Shown: in pieces, positions 6,614 to 11,062 of the stretch
How the letters are laid out: every line of letters begins with the position of its first letter
Numbering within the stretch: the first letter of the stretch is position 1
Assembly: GCA_021413625.1 (NCBI GenBank)
Contig: JAIOPY010000006.1
Coordinates: 1 to 11,062, forward strand
DNA length: 11,062 bases
Direction of reading: 5' to 3'
Source: Candidatus Nomurabacteria bacterium
GTDB lineage: Bacteria; Patescibacteriota; Minisyncoccia; Phycocordibacterales; UBA9973
Translations under genes and position numbers: made by a program
Notes under the pieces: model-generated
Database searches by the model: none
What the model was told of the DNA's origin: nothing
What the model saw: the letters and a program-made list of their open reading frames with translations, nothing else

Positions 6614-6630
6614 TTTGGCACTATGCCAAA
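6614..6630. repeat. Perfect inverted repeat in the 5' leader of the 6312-6587 gene
   Basis: TTTGGCA-CTA-TGCCAAA is a 7-bp perfect inverted repeat with a 3-nt centre. It lies between the promoter (6659-6686) and the ribosome site (6596-6602). It could be a repressor operator or an mRNA hairpin protecting the 5' end; the sequence alone does not decide. Confidence 0.55.
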
Positions 6631-6658
6631 CACGAAAGAACCAGCTAAGTACTAGTTT

Positions 6659-6686
6659 TTTATAACACATTTAGGTGAAAAAACAA
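6659..6686 (-). promoter_or_regulatory. Promoter of the 6312-6587 gene
   Basis: On the minus strand TTGTTT (6681-6686), a 16-bp spacer and TATAAA (6659-6664) preceded by TGT repeat the spacing and extended -10 of the promoter at 6201-6228. The expected 5' leader is about 65 nt, in contrast to the leaderless core genes. An ACTAGTAC element lies just downstream of the -10. Confidence 0.55.
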
Positions 6687-6698
6687 TCTCAAAAGATT
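6678..6698 (-). terminator. Compact terminator overlapping the stop codon of the phosphatase-like gene
   Basis: On the minus strand AATCT-TTTG-AGATT makes a 5-bp stem followed after one G by six Ts (6678-6683). The TGA stop codon (6689-6691) is inside the hairpin. The stem is short and AT-rich, so termination may be weak. Confidence 0.4.
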
Positions 6699-7321
6699 TC
6701 TACCTTAGGAATCATGTCGTGATTTTCAACAGTCACAATAAAACCTCCTAAAAAATCATAAGGTTTTATTGTCCAATCATAGCTTTTTAAAAACAAAACA
6801 GAGCTGGTAATTTCACCATTTTTCTTAAAAAAAATCTCATAGAATTTCATGATAAAAGCATGACTAATGCAGACTACATTTCCATCCATATTTTTTATCA
6901 TTTGCATAAATGAATTTATCCTTAAAATAACTTCTTCGGGTTTTTCTATTGTTTTATTTTTTACAAAGGCTTTTACCAACTCTATTCGCAATTTATTTAC
7001 ATCTGGTTCTTTTTTATTTATAAATTTTGCATCTAGACTACCAGTTAAAGAAAATTTTATTTCATTTAAAAATGGAGAAACTTCAAAATAAGTATTAAAT
7101 AATTCTGCTGTTTGAGTGCACCGAGAAGCAGGTGAAGAATAAATTTTTACTGGTTTAAATTTTTTAAAAATCATTTTTATTTTATTTTGTGTTTCTGTAT
7201 CCTTAACTAAAATTTCAGGGTCATGTTTTTGCAAACCAATTAAATCAAAACCTGAAATTAAATCCTTTTCATTAATTCTATCCGAATATGGCGCTGGTCT
7301 TAAAAATATTATTTGTTTCAT
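6689..7321 (-). CDS. Histidine phosphatase superfamily-like protein without the RHG histidine
   Basis: The 210-residue protein has the layout of the histidine phosphatase (phosphoglycerate mutase-like) fold. It starts with a first strand KQIIFLRPAP, then IYSSPASRCTQTAELF (residues 60-75, like the family's SSP...R...TA motif with Arg67), FLNEIKF (84-90), and VVCISHAF (149-156) with His154 at the position of the second catalytic His. The defining first motif, normally L-R-H-G, reads L-R-P-A here: Arg8 is kept, but the phospho-accepting His is Pro9 and the Gly is Ala10. Family knowledge says this His is essential, so the protein is probably a non-catalytic binding or regulatory member, or a gene losing function. 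The frame is otherwise intact and very AT-rich. No ribosome site is seen, and no neighbour suggests a substrate. Confidence 0.7.
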   Translation of the reverse strand: MKQIIFLRPAPYSDRINEKDLISGFDLIGLQKHDPEILVKDTETQNKIKMIFKKFKPVKIYSSPASRCTQTAELFNTYFEVSPFLNEIKFSLTGSLDAKFINKKEPDVNKLRIELVKAFVKNKTIEKPEEVILRINSFMQMIKNMDGNVVCISHAFIMKFYEIFFKKNGEITSSVLFLKSYDWTIKPYDFLGGFIVTVENHDMIPKVEIF

Positions 7322-7346
7322 TATGTATTTAAATTAATTTGTAATT

Positions 7347-7388
7347 ATGCATGGCTAGATAGAAATATTTATCCCACCTAGCCTGCAT
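7347..7388. repeat. Bulged inverted repeat between the 7407-8078 gene and the phosphatase-like gene
   Basis: ATGCA-T-GGCTAG pairs with CTAGCC-TGCAT, 11 pairs with one bulged base and a loop of about 19 nt. On the minus strand it follows the stop of the 7407-8078 gene by 18 nt but is not followed by a clean T-run, so it is at best a weak terminator or a 3' processing/stability hairpin. Confidence 0.5.
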
Positions 7389-7406
7389 GTGATATTAAGA
7401 AGAAAA

Positions 7407-8078
7407 CTAGTAAACTACCAACTCTAGTCTTCTTCTTTCCGGCTGAAACGAATGGATTTTCGTAACAGCACGTAGGTTCTCCGTTTGATAATTCATTAAA
7501 ACGAGTTGTTCTCGTTCATGCATTATTTCGCGGAGGAGGAGGTATTGAGCGTAGTGCCTGATTTGAAGCGCTCTAACGCCATTACTTGCAAGCCTAACTC
7601 CTCCGTTGTATTGAAGGGAGTATCTTTCTCGTCTTTTGTCTTCATAGACTTGAAAGAAGTGCTCTAAATCCGGACATGCTTTAATCTCATCTCGGACTTT
7701 GGATTCCATTTCATATTGGCGCACATGCCAATCCGGAAATGCGTCAGAGAAAAGAAGGGCTGACCCAACCAGACTTCTTCTTTTAATCTCGCAACTAAGC
7801 TTTTCGCGTGAGATACGCACGGGCTCTCGGTTGAAATCTTTCAAAACATCTTCTTCTGTATCCGCAAGGAAAAAGAGTAAAGATGTTTTAGGGAAACGAG
7901 TTTGTAATTCAGCCGAGGCGCTCAAAGCATCAAGCATGAGAGAAGAAACCCCGTCGGCGATGCCTCCAGGAACATAATCTGGACATAGAGGCACCCAAAT
8001 TTCTGCTCCACTATCTAGCATTTGAGACAATCGCTTGGAAACTTCCCGCTTCAGAAAGGAAAACAATTTTTCAGGCAC
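7407..8078 (-). CDS. Unknown 223-residue protein under a Trp-codon attenuator
   Basis: I do not recognise this family. The protein looks like a soluble alpha/beta protein with no signal peptide or membrane segment. A basic amphipathic N-terminal helix leads into a strand EIWVPLCPDYVPGG (residues 27-39). A second strand SLLFFLADTEED follows at 66-77, then a charged helical middle with SDAFPDWHV (111-119), and a late helix with a strand, HYAQYLLLREIM and LVLMNY (175-197). The CPDY and ADTEED acidic strand ends look like possible active-site loops. The start is GTG at 8078, chosen because AGGAGG (8084-8089) stands 5 nt upstream; this is the best ribosome site in the window. The gene lies 26 nt beyond an intrinsic terminator (8104-8127) that is part of an apparent trp-type attenuator, so its expression should rise when charged tRNA-Trp is scarce. 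It contains only two Trp residues (29 and 117), and its function cannot be inferred from sequence. Confidence 0.8.
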   Translation of the reverse strand: MPEKLFSFLKREVSKRLSQMLDSGAEIWVPLCPDYVPGGIADGVSSLMLDALSASAELQTRFPKTSLLFFLADTEEDVLKDFNREPVRISREKLSCEIKRRSLVGSALLFSDAFPDWHVRQYEMESKVRDEIKACPDLEHFFQVYEDKRRERYSLQYNGGVRLASNGVRALQIRHYAQYLLLREIMHEREQLVLMNYQTENLRAVTKIHSFQPERRRLELVVY

Positions 8079-8103
8079 AATCTCCTCCTAAAAATCAAAG
8101 AAC

Positions 8104-8127
8104 AAAAAACGACGCTTGATTGCGCCG
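8104..8127 (-). terminator. Attenuator terminator (segments 3:4) before the 7407-8078 gene
   Basis: On the minus-strand RNA, CGGCGC (8122-8127) pairs with GCGUCG (8110-8115) around the loop AAUCAA, with one G-U pair, followed by six Us (8104-8109). It lies between a leader ORF and the ribosome site of the structural gene. This is where a regulated terminator would be, not an end-of-gene terminator. Its 5' arm can instead pair with 8159-8166. Confidence 0.8.
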
Positions 8128-8143
8128 GTCAGTGGGTTCCTTT

Positions 8144-8239
8144 TTAAAAAAGAGGAATCGACGCAAAAGCTTTTGCGTCCCACCAAGAATTAGCATTCAC
8201 CAAATTGGTATTCATCTGTAATTTCTCTAACATCATCAT
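8144..8239 (-). CDS. Putative trp-type leader peptide (31 codons, tandem Trp)
   Basis: The short frame starts at one of three consecutive ATGs (8239, 8236, 8233) or at an internal ATG at 8215, and ends with TAA at 8144-8146. Its C-terminal half reads NANSWWDAKAFASIPLF. The two Trp codons, UGG UGG at 8185-8180, are adjacent and sit immediately 5' of the palindrome GACGCAAAAGC. Trp is the rarest amino acid, so a pair at exactly this position is unlikely to be chance. There is no strong Shine-Dalgarno site. If the promoter -10 is the TAGCAT six bases before the first ATG, the leader would be translated from a leaderless end, as the core genes here seem to be; a weak AGAG precedes the internal ATG. 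Its expected role is to sense tRNA-Trp charging, and the peptide itself probably has no function. Confidence 0.7.
   Translation of the reverse strand: MMMLEKLQMNTNLVNANSWWDAKAFASIPLF
8160..8179. repeat. 20-bp perfect palindrome, pause/anti-antiterminator hairpin (segments 1:2)
   Basis: GACGCAAAAGCTTTTGCGTC is identical to its reverse complement. In the minus-strand RNA it would form a hairpin (about 8 bp with a 4-nt loop) directly after the tandem Trp codons. Its 3' arm plus the next base (GCGUCG) is repeated exactly as the 3' arm of the terminator at 8110-8115. This lets terminator segment 3 pair with either one. Confidence 0.85.
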
Positions 8240-8255
8240 ACTAGTATGCTAGTAT
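8238..8255. promoter_or_regulatory. TrpR-operator-like site overlapping the leader promoter
   Basis: On the minus strand ATACTAGCATACTAGTAT has two ACTAG elements exactly 8 bp apart, the spacing of the E. coli trp operator. It agrees with the consensus GTACTAGTTAACTAGTAC at 13 of 18 positions, and all mismatches are at the centre and outer edges. The -10 candidates CATACT or TAGCAT lie inside it, as TTAACT does in the E. coli trp promoter. A TrpR-family gene ends 58 bp upstream. The match is seen directly; binding is inferred. Confidence 0.6.
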
Positions 8256-8282
8256 ATATAAAAATAAAAGCAAGGGTAAAAT
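8254..8282. repeat. Promoter-associated repeat, copy 2 (copy 1 at 6213-6241)
   Basis: It matches 6213-6241 at 25 of 29 bases. On the minus strand it supplies a TTGCTT -35 candidate (16 bp before TAGCAT) for the attenuator transcript. The shared block suggests the two accessory genes received related promoter DNA. Confidence 0.55.
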
Positions 8283-8312
8283 CTATTTTATTGTGGATAA
8301 CTAAAGTGCTGG

Positions 8313-8597
8313 TTATTTTACAATTTTCAAAACCCTTCTAAATCCTCCTTCTTTCTTACGCATCTCTCTGGAGCCACGAGTGACAGTTGCCACTCCTAAA
8401 TGCAATTCTTCCGCTATGGCTTGATGATGCTCCCCTTTTCCTAAACGCTTCACTATTTGCCACCTTACTCCAAGATTTTCAAATTCTCTCGGAGTTAAAA
8501 TATCTCTTATAAAATCAGCTAAAAGCTGTTTATCTTTAGCAATTTTATTAATTACCTCAATAACTTCTTTTTTATATTAGTCAATGTTATTTTTCAT
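8313..8597 (-). pseudogene. trpR: TrpR-family transcriptional repressor, interrupted by an early in-frame stop
   Basis: The frame from ATG at 8597 encodes MKNNID, then TAA (8577-8579), then 87 further codons ending with TAA at 8313-8315. The downstream part is unmistakably Trp-repressor-like. It reads ILTPREFENLGVRWQIVKRL, a helix-turn-helix GEHHQAIAEELHLGVATVTRGS, and REMRKK. The residues that hold L-tryptophan in E. coli TrpR (Thr44, Arg54, Arg84) are present in LTP, GVRW and TRGS, which argues for a true Trp-sensing TrpR and not the related YerC group. The ATG overlaps the end of trpS by 11 nt, so the two were co-expressed. No ATG, GTG or TTG occurs after the stop early enough to rescue the protein. 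One change (TAA from CAA) would restore a 94-residue repressor, so a recent nonsense mutation or a sequencing error are both possible. Confidence 0.8.
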
Positions 8598-9407
8598 AAA
8601 CATTCACTCCTATTTTTTCTCGCACTTCTGCCATTTTAGCTTCGGCAACTTTTTTAGCTTTTTCACCACCTTGTTTTAATATTTTAAGCGCACCTTCAAC
8701 ATCTTTTTCAATTGCTTTTCTTTTCTCACGCAGTGGCGCAATAAATTTTTCTAAATCTTCAATAAGTAGTTCTTTTAATTCTTTATATTTACCTGCTTTG
8801 CTTTCATATAAAGGCAAAAGCTCAGTTGCTGGACGTAGCAGGTTGTGTATGGCATACACATTTTTAGGAATGCCTTCACTAGAATCAGTAACAATACTCA
8901 TAACGCATTTTTTAATTTCTTCGTATTCGGCAAAAAGCGGAATGGTATTGCCGTAGCTCTTGCTCATTTTTCTGACATCGCGATGTCCGCATCATAAAGT
9001 AAAATATCTGCCGCCATCAACATCGGGTAATTAAAAGTACCTACATCAATTTCTTTATTTTTTGCTTCCGCATCTTTAAAAGCATGCGCACGCATTAGGT
9101 ATGGCATGGTAGTAATGTTGTCAAAAATCCAACAAAGTTCCGTATGAGCGGAAACATCCGACTGTTTGAAAAAAGTAACTTTTTTAGGGTCTAACCCAAG
9201 AGCTAGATAATCAAGCACAACTGCCTTTATATTTTCAGACATTTCTTTGGCAGTTTTTACAGATTTCAAAGCATGATAGTCCACAATTAAAACATAAACA
9301 TCATATGTGTCTTGGTCAGCCAAAAGCTGTTTCATCATGCCAAAATAGTTCCCAATATGGGGCTTGCCGGACGGTTGAATACCTGACAGTAATACTTTTT
9401 TAGACAT
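8587..9407 (-). pseudogene. trpS: Tryptophanyl-tRNA synthetase with internal deletion and frameshift
   Basis: Two frames cover one gene. The 5' part (9407 to 8964) has the class I HIGH region SGIQPSGKPHIGNY, IVDYHALK, MRAHAFKD and NYPMLMAADILLYDADI. The 3' part (8967 to 8587) begins with MSKSYGNTIPLF, the KMSKS loop, and runs to a normal C-terminus. Between DADI and KMSKS an intact enzyme has about 40-50 residues including VPVGxDQxQHxE, which bind tryptophan and ATP; all are absent and the frame shifts. As written the protein cannot be active, although an organism needs TrpRS. The junction lies at a 14-bp perfect palindrome (8974-8987), which suggests hairpin-mediated deletion or misassembly. 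The start at 9407 lies 6 nt after a TAATAT -10 candidate. The trpR frame follows and overlaps it. Confidence 0.88.
8974..8987. repeat. 14-bp perfect palindrome at the trpS deletion junction
   Basis: GACATCGCGATGTC equals its reverse complement. The left arm on the minus strand encodes the end of DADI from the 5' part, and the right arm leads into the codons before KMSKS in the 3' frame. In the intact gene these would have been 7-bp inverted repeats flanking the missing segment. Confidence 0.75.
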
Positions 9408-9413
9408 AGCTAT

Positions 9414-9421
9414 ATATTATC
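9414..9421 (-). promoter_or_regulatory. -10 region of trpS
   Basis: On the minus strand TGATAATAT overlaps two -10 candidates: TAATAT with TGA before it, 6 nt from the ATG, or GATAAT 8 nt from the ATG with TTGGGC 17 bp further upstream (9439-9444). Either places the transcript start at or within about two bases of the start codon. Confidence 0.5.
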
Positions 9422-9488
9422 ATATTTTTTTAATTTCAGCCCAAACCTTTCTCCACATTTTAATAACATACTTATGCATTTTTTGATT

Positions 9489-9515
9489 TTGACATTATTT
9501 ATGAAATGCTAGAAT
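9489..9515 (+). promoter_or_regulatory. Promoter of dnaB, leaderless spacing
   Basis: TTGACA (9489-9494), a short 15-bp spacer, and TGC-TAGAAT (hexamer 9510-9515) form an extended -10 promoter. Seven bases separate it from the ATG at 9523. An in-frame ATG at 9514 lies inside the -10 itself and therefore cannot be the start on this transcript. Confidence 0.65.
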
Positions 9516-9522
9516 GATTCAA

Positions 9523-10929
9523 ATGGCAACCAAGAAACCAACCAACACAAAAACTGAAAATCTGCGTATCCCTCCGCAAAGTTTAGCTTCGGAACAAGCA
9601 GTACTCGGTTCTATCATGCTCCGCAAAGACGCTATCCATGAAGTAGAAGACATAGTAAATGCGGATTCTTTTTATGCTGAAAAACACAAAAAGATTTTCC
9701 AAGCAATGCTAGACCTGTTTCTAAAAAATGAACCGATAGATATGCTTTCCCTTTCTACTAAGCTACGAGAGCAAAAATTACTAGAATCCATCGGTGGTAA
9801 TCAATACCTAGCGGAAATAGTTAACACAGTTCCCTCTTCCACCAACGTAAAACATTATGCAGATATCGTGCAAAAGAAATATGTTTTACGAAGTTTGATA
9901 GAAGCTGCTGATTATGTTTCTGAACTAGCATTTGAAGAAGGTGAAGACCACATGGATGAAATCCTAGACATGGCAGAGAAAAAAATATTTAGCGTTGTCT
10001 CCTCTCCAAAGAGTCAAAAATATGTAAACATGAAAGACGCTCTGCCAGAGGCTTACGAACGTTTGGAAAAACTTCATGAAAACAAAGGCATGCTTCGCGG
10101 ACTTGCTACTGGCTTCAAAGACTTAGACAACATGCTCTCTGGTCTTCAAAAATCCGATTTGATTATTCTTGCTGCTAGACCTTCTATGGGTAAAACAACT
10201 CTAGCGCTAGACATCGCTCGCATGTCTTCAGTGGTGCATGAAAAATCTGTTCTAGTTTTCTCTCTGGAAATGTCTTCCCAACAATTAGTAGATAGAATGC
10301 TCTCCGCAGAATCTCGCGTGAACGCTTGGAACTTGCGAACCGGCAGACTTTCTTCTGACCGAGAATTTTCACAACTTAGAGATTCATTAGACAAACTCGC
10401 TAAAGCAAAAATTTATATTGACGACCAACCAGGCAACTCTATCGTCCGCATGAAAGCATTGTCTCGCCGAATCAATGCTGAAAAAGGTCTGGATTTAATC
10501 ATTGTGGACTACCTCCAGCTTATGACTACTTCTAAAAATTATGATTCTATGGTGAATCAAGTTACTGAAATCTCAAGGTCATTAAAAGGCCTTGCTAAAG
10601 AGCTAGATGTGCCGGTGCTAGCGCTCTCTCAGCTTTCTCGTGCAGTAGAATCTCGTGGTGGTAAGCCTCGCCTTTCCGACCTTCGCGATTCTGGCTCCAT
10701 AGAACAAGACGCAGACGTGGTTATGTTCATTCATAGTGATGACCGAGGCAAAGACCCATCTGAAAAAACCAACATTGCAGAAATTTTAATTGAAAAACAC
10801 AGAAATGGTCCAACAGGAAAAGTAGAATTATACTTTGATGAAAAAACTACGACCTTCTTAAACCTTGAAAAAAGCAATTTGAGTGACTTCGCAGCGGCTA
10901 AAGTAAAAGATGACTTGGATGAATTTTAA
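9523..10929 (+). CDS. dnaB: Replicative DNA helicase
   Basis: DnaB is the hexameric ring helicase that unwinds DNA at the replication fork. The 468-residue protein is full length. It has the N-terminal helical collar domain (about residues 15-115, with PPQSLASEQAVLGSIM) and a linker. The RecA-type motor follows, with Walker A ARPSMGKTT (218-226), SLEMS with catalytic Glu249, Walker B LDLIIVDYLQLM (323-334), LSQLSR, the LRDSGSIEQDADVVMFIH segment and EKHRNGPTG with the arginine-finger-region basic residues. No intein is present. The start is set at 9523 (MATKKPTN) because the promoter -10 covers the alternative ATG at 9514. There is no Shine-Dalgarno site. It is divergent from trpS, and recR begins 2 nt after its stop. 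Confidence 0.96.
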   Translation: MATKKPTNTKTENLRIPPQSLASEQAVLGSIMLRKDAIHEVEDIVNADSFYAEKHKKIFQAMLDLFLKNEPIDMLSLSTKLREQKLLESIGGNQYLAEIVNTVPSSTNVKHYADIVQKKYVLRSLIEAADYVSELAFEEGEDHMDEILDMAEKKIFSVVSSPKSQKYVNMKDALPEAYERLEKLHENKGMLRGLATGFKDLDNMLSGLQKSDLIILAARPSMGKTTLALDIARMSSVVHEKSVLVFSLEMSSQQLVDRMLSAESRVNAWNLRTGRLSSDREFSQLRDSLDKLAKAKIYIDDQPGNSIVRMKALSRRINAEKGLDLIIVDYLQLMTTSKNYDSMVNQVTEISRSLKGLAKELDVPVLALSQLSRAVESRGGKPRLSDLRDSGSIEQDADVVMFIHSDDRGKDPSEKTNIAEILIEKHRNGPTGKVELYFDEKTTTFLNLEKSNLSDFAAAKVKDDLDEF

Positions 10930-10931
10930 AT

Positions 10932-11062
10932 ATGGATATTATAGACAAACTAACTGAAATTTTTAAAGAATTCCCAGGTATTGGTGAGCGCCAAGCTAGA
11001 CGCTTTGTTTATTTTTTAATGTTTAAGAATAAAGATTACGCTTTTGATTTATCTAAACTAAT
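10932..11062 (+). CDS. recR: Recombination protein RecR, N-terminal part (3' end outside window)
   Basis: Only the first 43 complete codons are present. The beginning MDIIDKLTEIFKEFPGIGERQARRFVYFL matches the RecR N-terminus: an amphipathic helix and the helix-hairpin-helix FPGIGERQARR (usual form LPGIGxKSAxR). RecR works with RecF/RecO in loading RecA at single-strand gaps. The zinc finger and Toprim domains would lie downstream, outside the window. It starts 2 nt after dnaB without a Shine-Dalgarno site, so it probably depends on translational coupling with dnaB. Confidence 0.85.
   Translation, partial: MDIIDKLTEIFKEFPGIGERQARRFVYFLMFKNKDYAFDLSKL

Larger units (their letters stand above)
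8104..8239 (-). promoter_or_regulatory. Putative ribosome-mediated tryptophan attenuator
   Basis: Three mutually exclusive pairings are visible in the leader RNA. Segment 1:2 is the perfect palindrome GACGCAAAAGC/GCUUUUGCGUC (8160-8179). Segment 2:3 is UUGCGUCG (8159-8166) with CGGCGCAA (8120-8127), 8 bp with one G-U. Segment 3:4 is the terminator. A fourth hairpin (UUCCU...AGGAA, 8137-8157) nests inside the 2:3 loop and holds the leader stop codon. A ribosome stalled on the Trp codons at 8180-8185 would cover segment 1 and free segment 2 to form the antiterminator. A ribosome at the stop codon (8144-8146) would cover the end of segment 2 and let the terminator form. The pairings are seen in the sequence; the mechanism is inferred by analogy with the E. 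coli trp leader. Confidence 0.75.

Noticed and set aside
6646..6656. ACTAGTAC element downstream of the -10 of the 6312-6587 gene, considered as a TrpR site.
   Set aside because: Only one CTAG element is present; the partner 8 bp away is missing, so there is no basis to call a tandem operator.
6326..6670. A 114-codon minus-strand frame overlapping the 6312-6587 gene, and plus-strand frames at 5800-5985, 5858-6124, 6309-6503 and 6439-6648.
   Set aside because: They lack ribosome sites, have Arg/Pro/Cys-heavy compositions typical of shadow frames in GC-rich DNA, and conflict with frames that have promoter, ribosome site and terminator in order.
7400..7418. A second trp-operator-like stretch (ACTAGTAAACTA) at the 3' end of the 7407-8078 gene.
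   Set aside because: It is formed by the TAG stop codon and the last codons of the gene, there is no promoter there, and the second half-site is degraded.
7407..8078. The possibility that this protein is a tRNA-dependent cyclodipeptide synthase, suggested by its size, the late tyrosine-rich helix and Trp-linked regulation.
   Set aside because: The N-terminal Gly-x-Ser serine loop is not found and the late helix has Tyr179 and Glu184 five apart instead of the family's Y-x3-E. Resemblance is superficial.
8104..8239. A T-box or other metabolite riboswitch as an alternative to the leader-peptide model.
   Set aside because: I see no T-box (UGGN antiterminator bulge with its conserved T-box sequence) or Stem I specifier layout. 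The tandem Trp codons in an ORF next to the hairpin fit ribosome-mediated attenuation better.
8292..8300. TTATCCACA (minus strand), a perfect DnaA-box sequence near dnaB, considered as part of a replication origin.
   Set aside because: It is a single box with no cluster, no AT-rich unwinding repeat pattern and no dnaA or dnaN nearby. One 9-mer match is not enough.
8577..8579. Reading the TAA in trpR as a recoded sense codon.
   Set aside because: TAA is used as the normal terminator of many genes here (prs, ribH, trpS, dnaB), and known CPR recoding affects TGA, not TAA.
8587..9407. Interpreting the interrupted trpS as a programmed frameshift or an intron-containing gene.
   Set aside because: An essential ligand-binding segment is missing from both frames, so a frameshift alone would not restore an enzyme. 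No intron-like sequence lies at the junction.

Overview
The window looks like a chromosome segment of a small-genome bacterium, most probably a member of the Candidate Phyla Radiation (Patescibacteria, Parcubacteria-like). This is inference: the DNA is AT-rich, genes are packed with overlaps of 1-17 nt, core enzymes are short versions (a 464-residue aspartyl-tRNA synthetase without the usual insertion domain, a 113-residue lone riboflavin kinase), and many core genes appear to be transcribed without a 5' leader. There are no rRNAs, tRNAs, CRISPR arrays or recognisable insertion sequences.

Layout. 1-741 (+): C-terminal end of an M1-family aminopeptidase. 746-1096 (-): pterin-4a-carbinolamine dehydratase, divergent from 1171-2019 (+), a PRPP synthetase. 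2016-5785 (-): one tightly coupled transcription unit reading aspS, a small Cys-rich membrane-anchored protein, riboflavin kinase, ribE, ribH, ribA. 5812-6698: a GC-richer island with two small minus-strand genes that are paralogues of each other, each with its own promoter, Shine-Dalgarno site and intrinsic terminator. 6689-7321 (-): a histidine-phosphatase-like protein that has lost its nucleophilic histidine. 7407-8078 (-): an unrecognised 223-residue protein. 8104-8282: its long regulatory leader. 8313-9407 (-): a broken trpS followed by a TrpR-family repressor gene with an early in-frame stop. 9523-10929 (+): dnaB, followed directly by recR, which is cut by the window end.

The most interesting part is the tryptophan-linked block at 7407-9407. 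Upstream of the unknown gene, reading on the minus strand, come an operator-like site with two ACTAG elements 8 bp apart (as in the E. coli trp operator), a 31-codon leader ORF with adjacent Trp codons UGG-UGG, a 20-nt perfect palindrome starting right after those codons, and an intrinsic terminator. The 3' arm of the palindrome can pair instead with the 5' arm of the terminator. This is the 1:2 / 2:3 / 3:4 logic of the E. coli trp attenuator, here apparently controlling a gene of unknown function. The same strand carries a TrpR homologue and trpS just upstream, so two layers of Trp control (repression and attenuation) may have been collected here. In this sequence trpS has lost roughly 40-50 codons and trpR is interrupted, so the circuit may be decaying, or the assembly may be wrong at these points.

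A second theme is translation initiation. Five core genes have a -10-like hexamer only 6-8 nt before the start codon and no Shine-Dalgarno site, which suggests leaderless mRNAs. The accessory genes (5885-6181, 6312-6587, 7407-8078) have ordinary 5' leaders with good Shine-Dalgarno sites.
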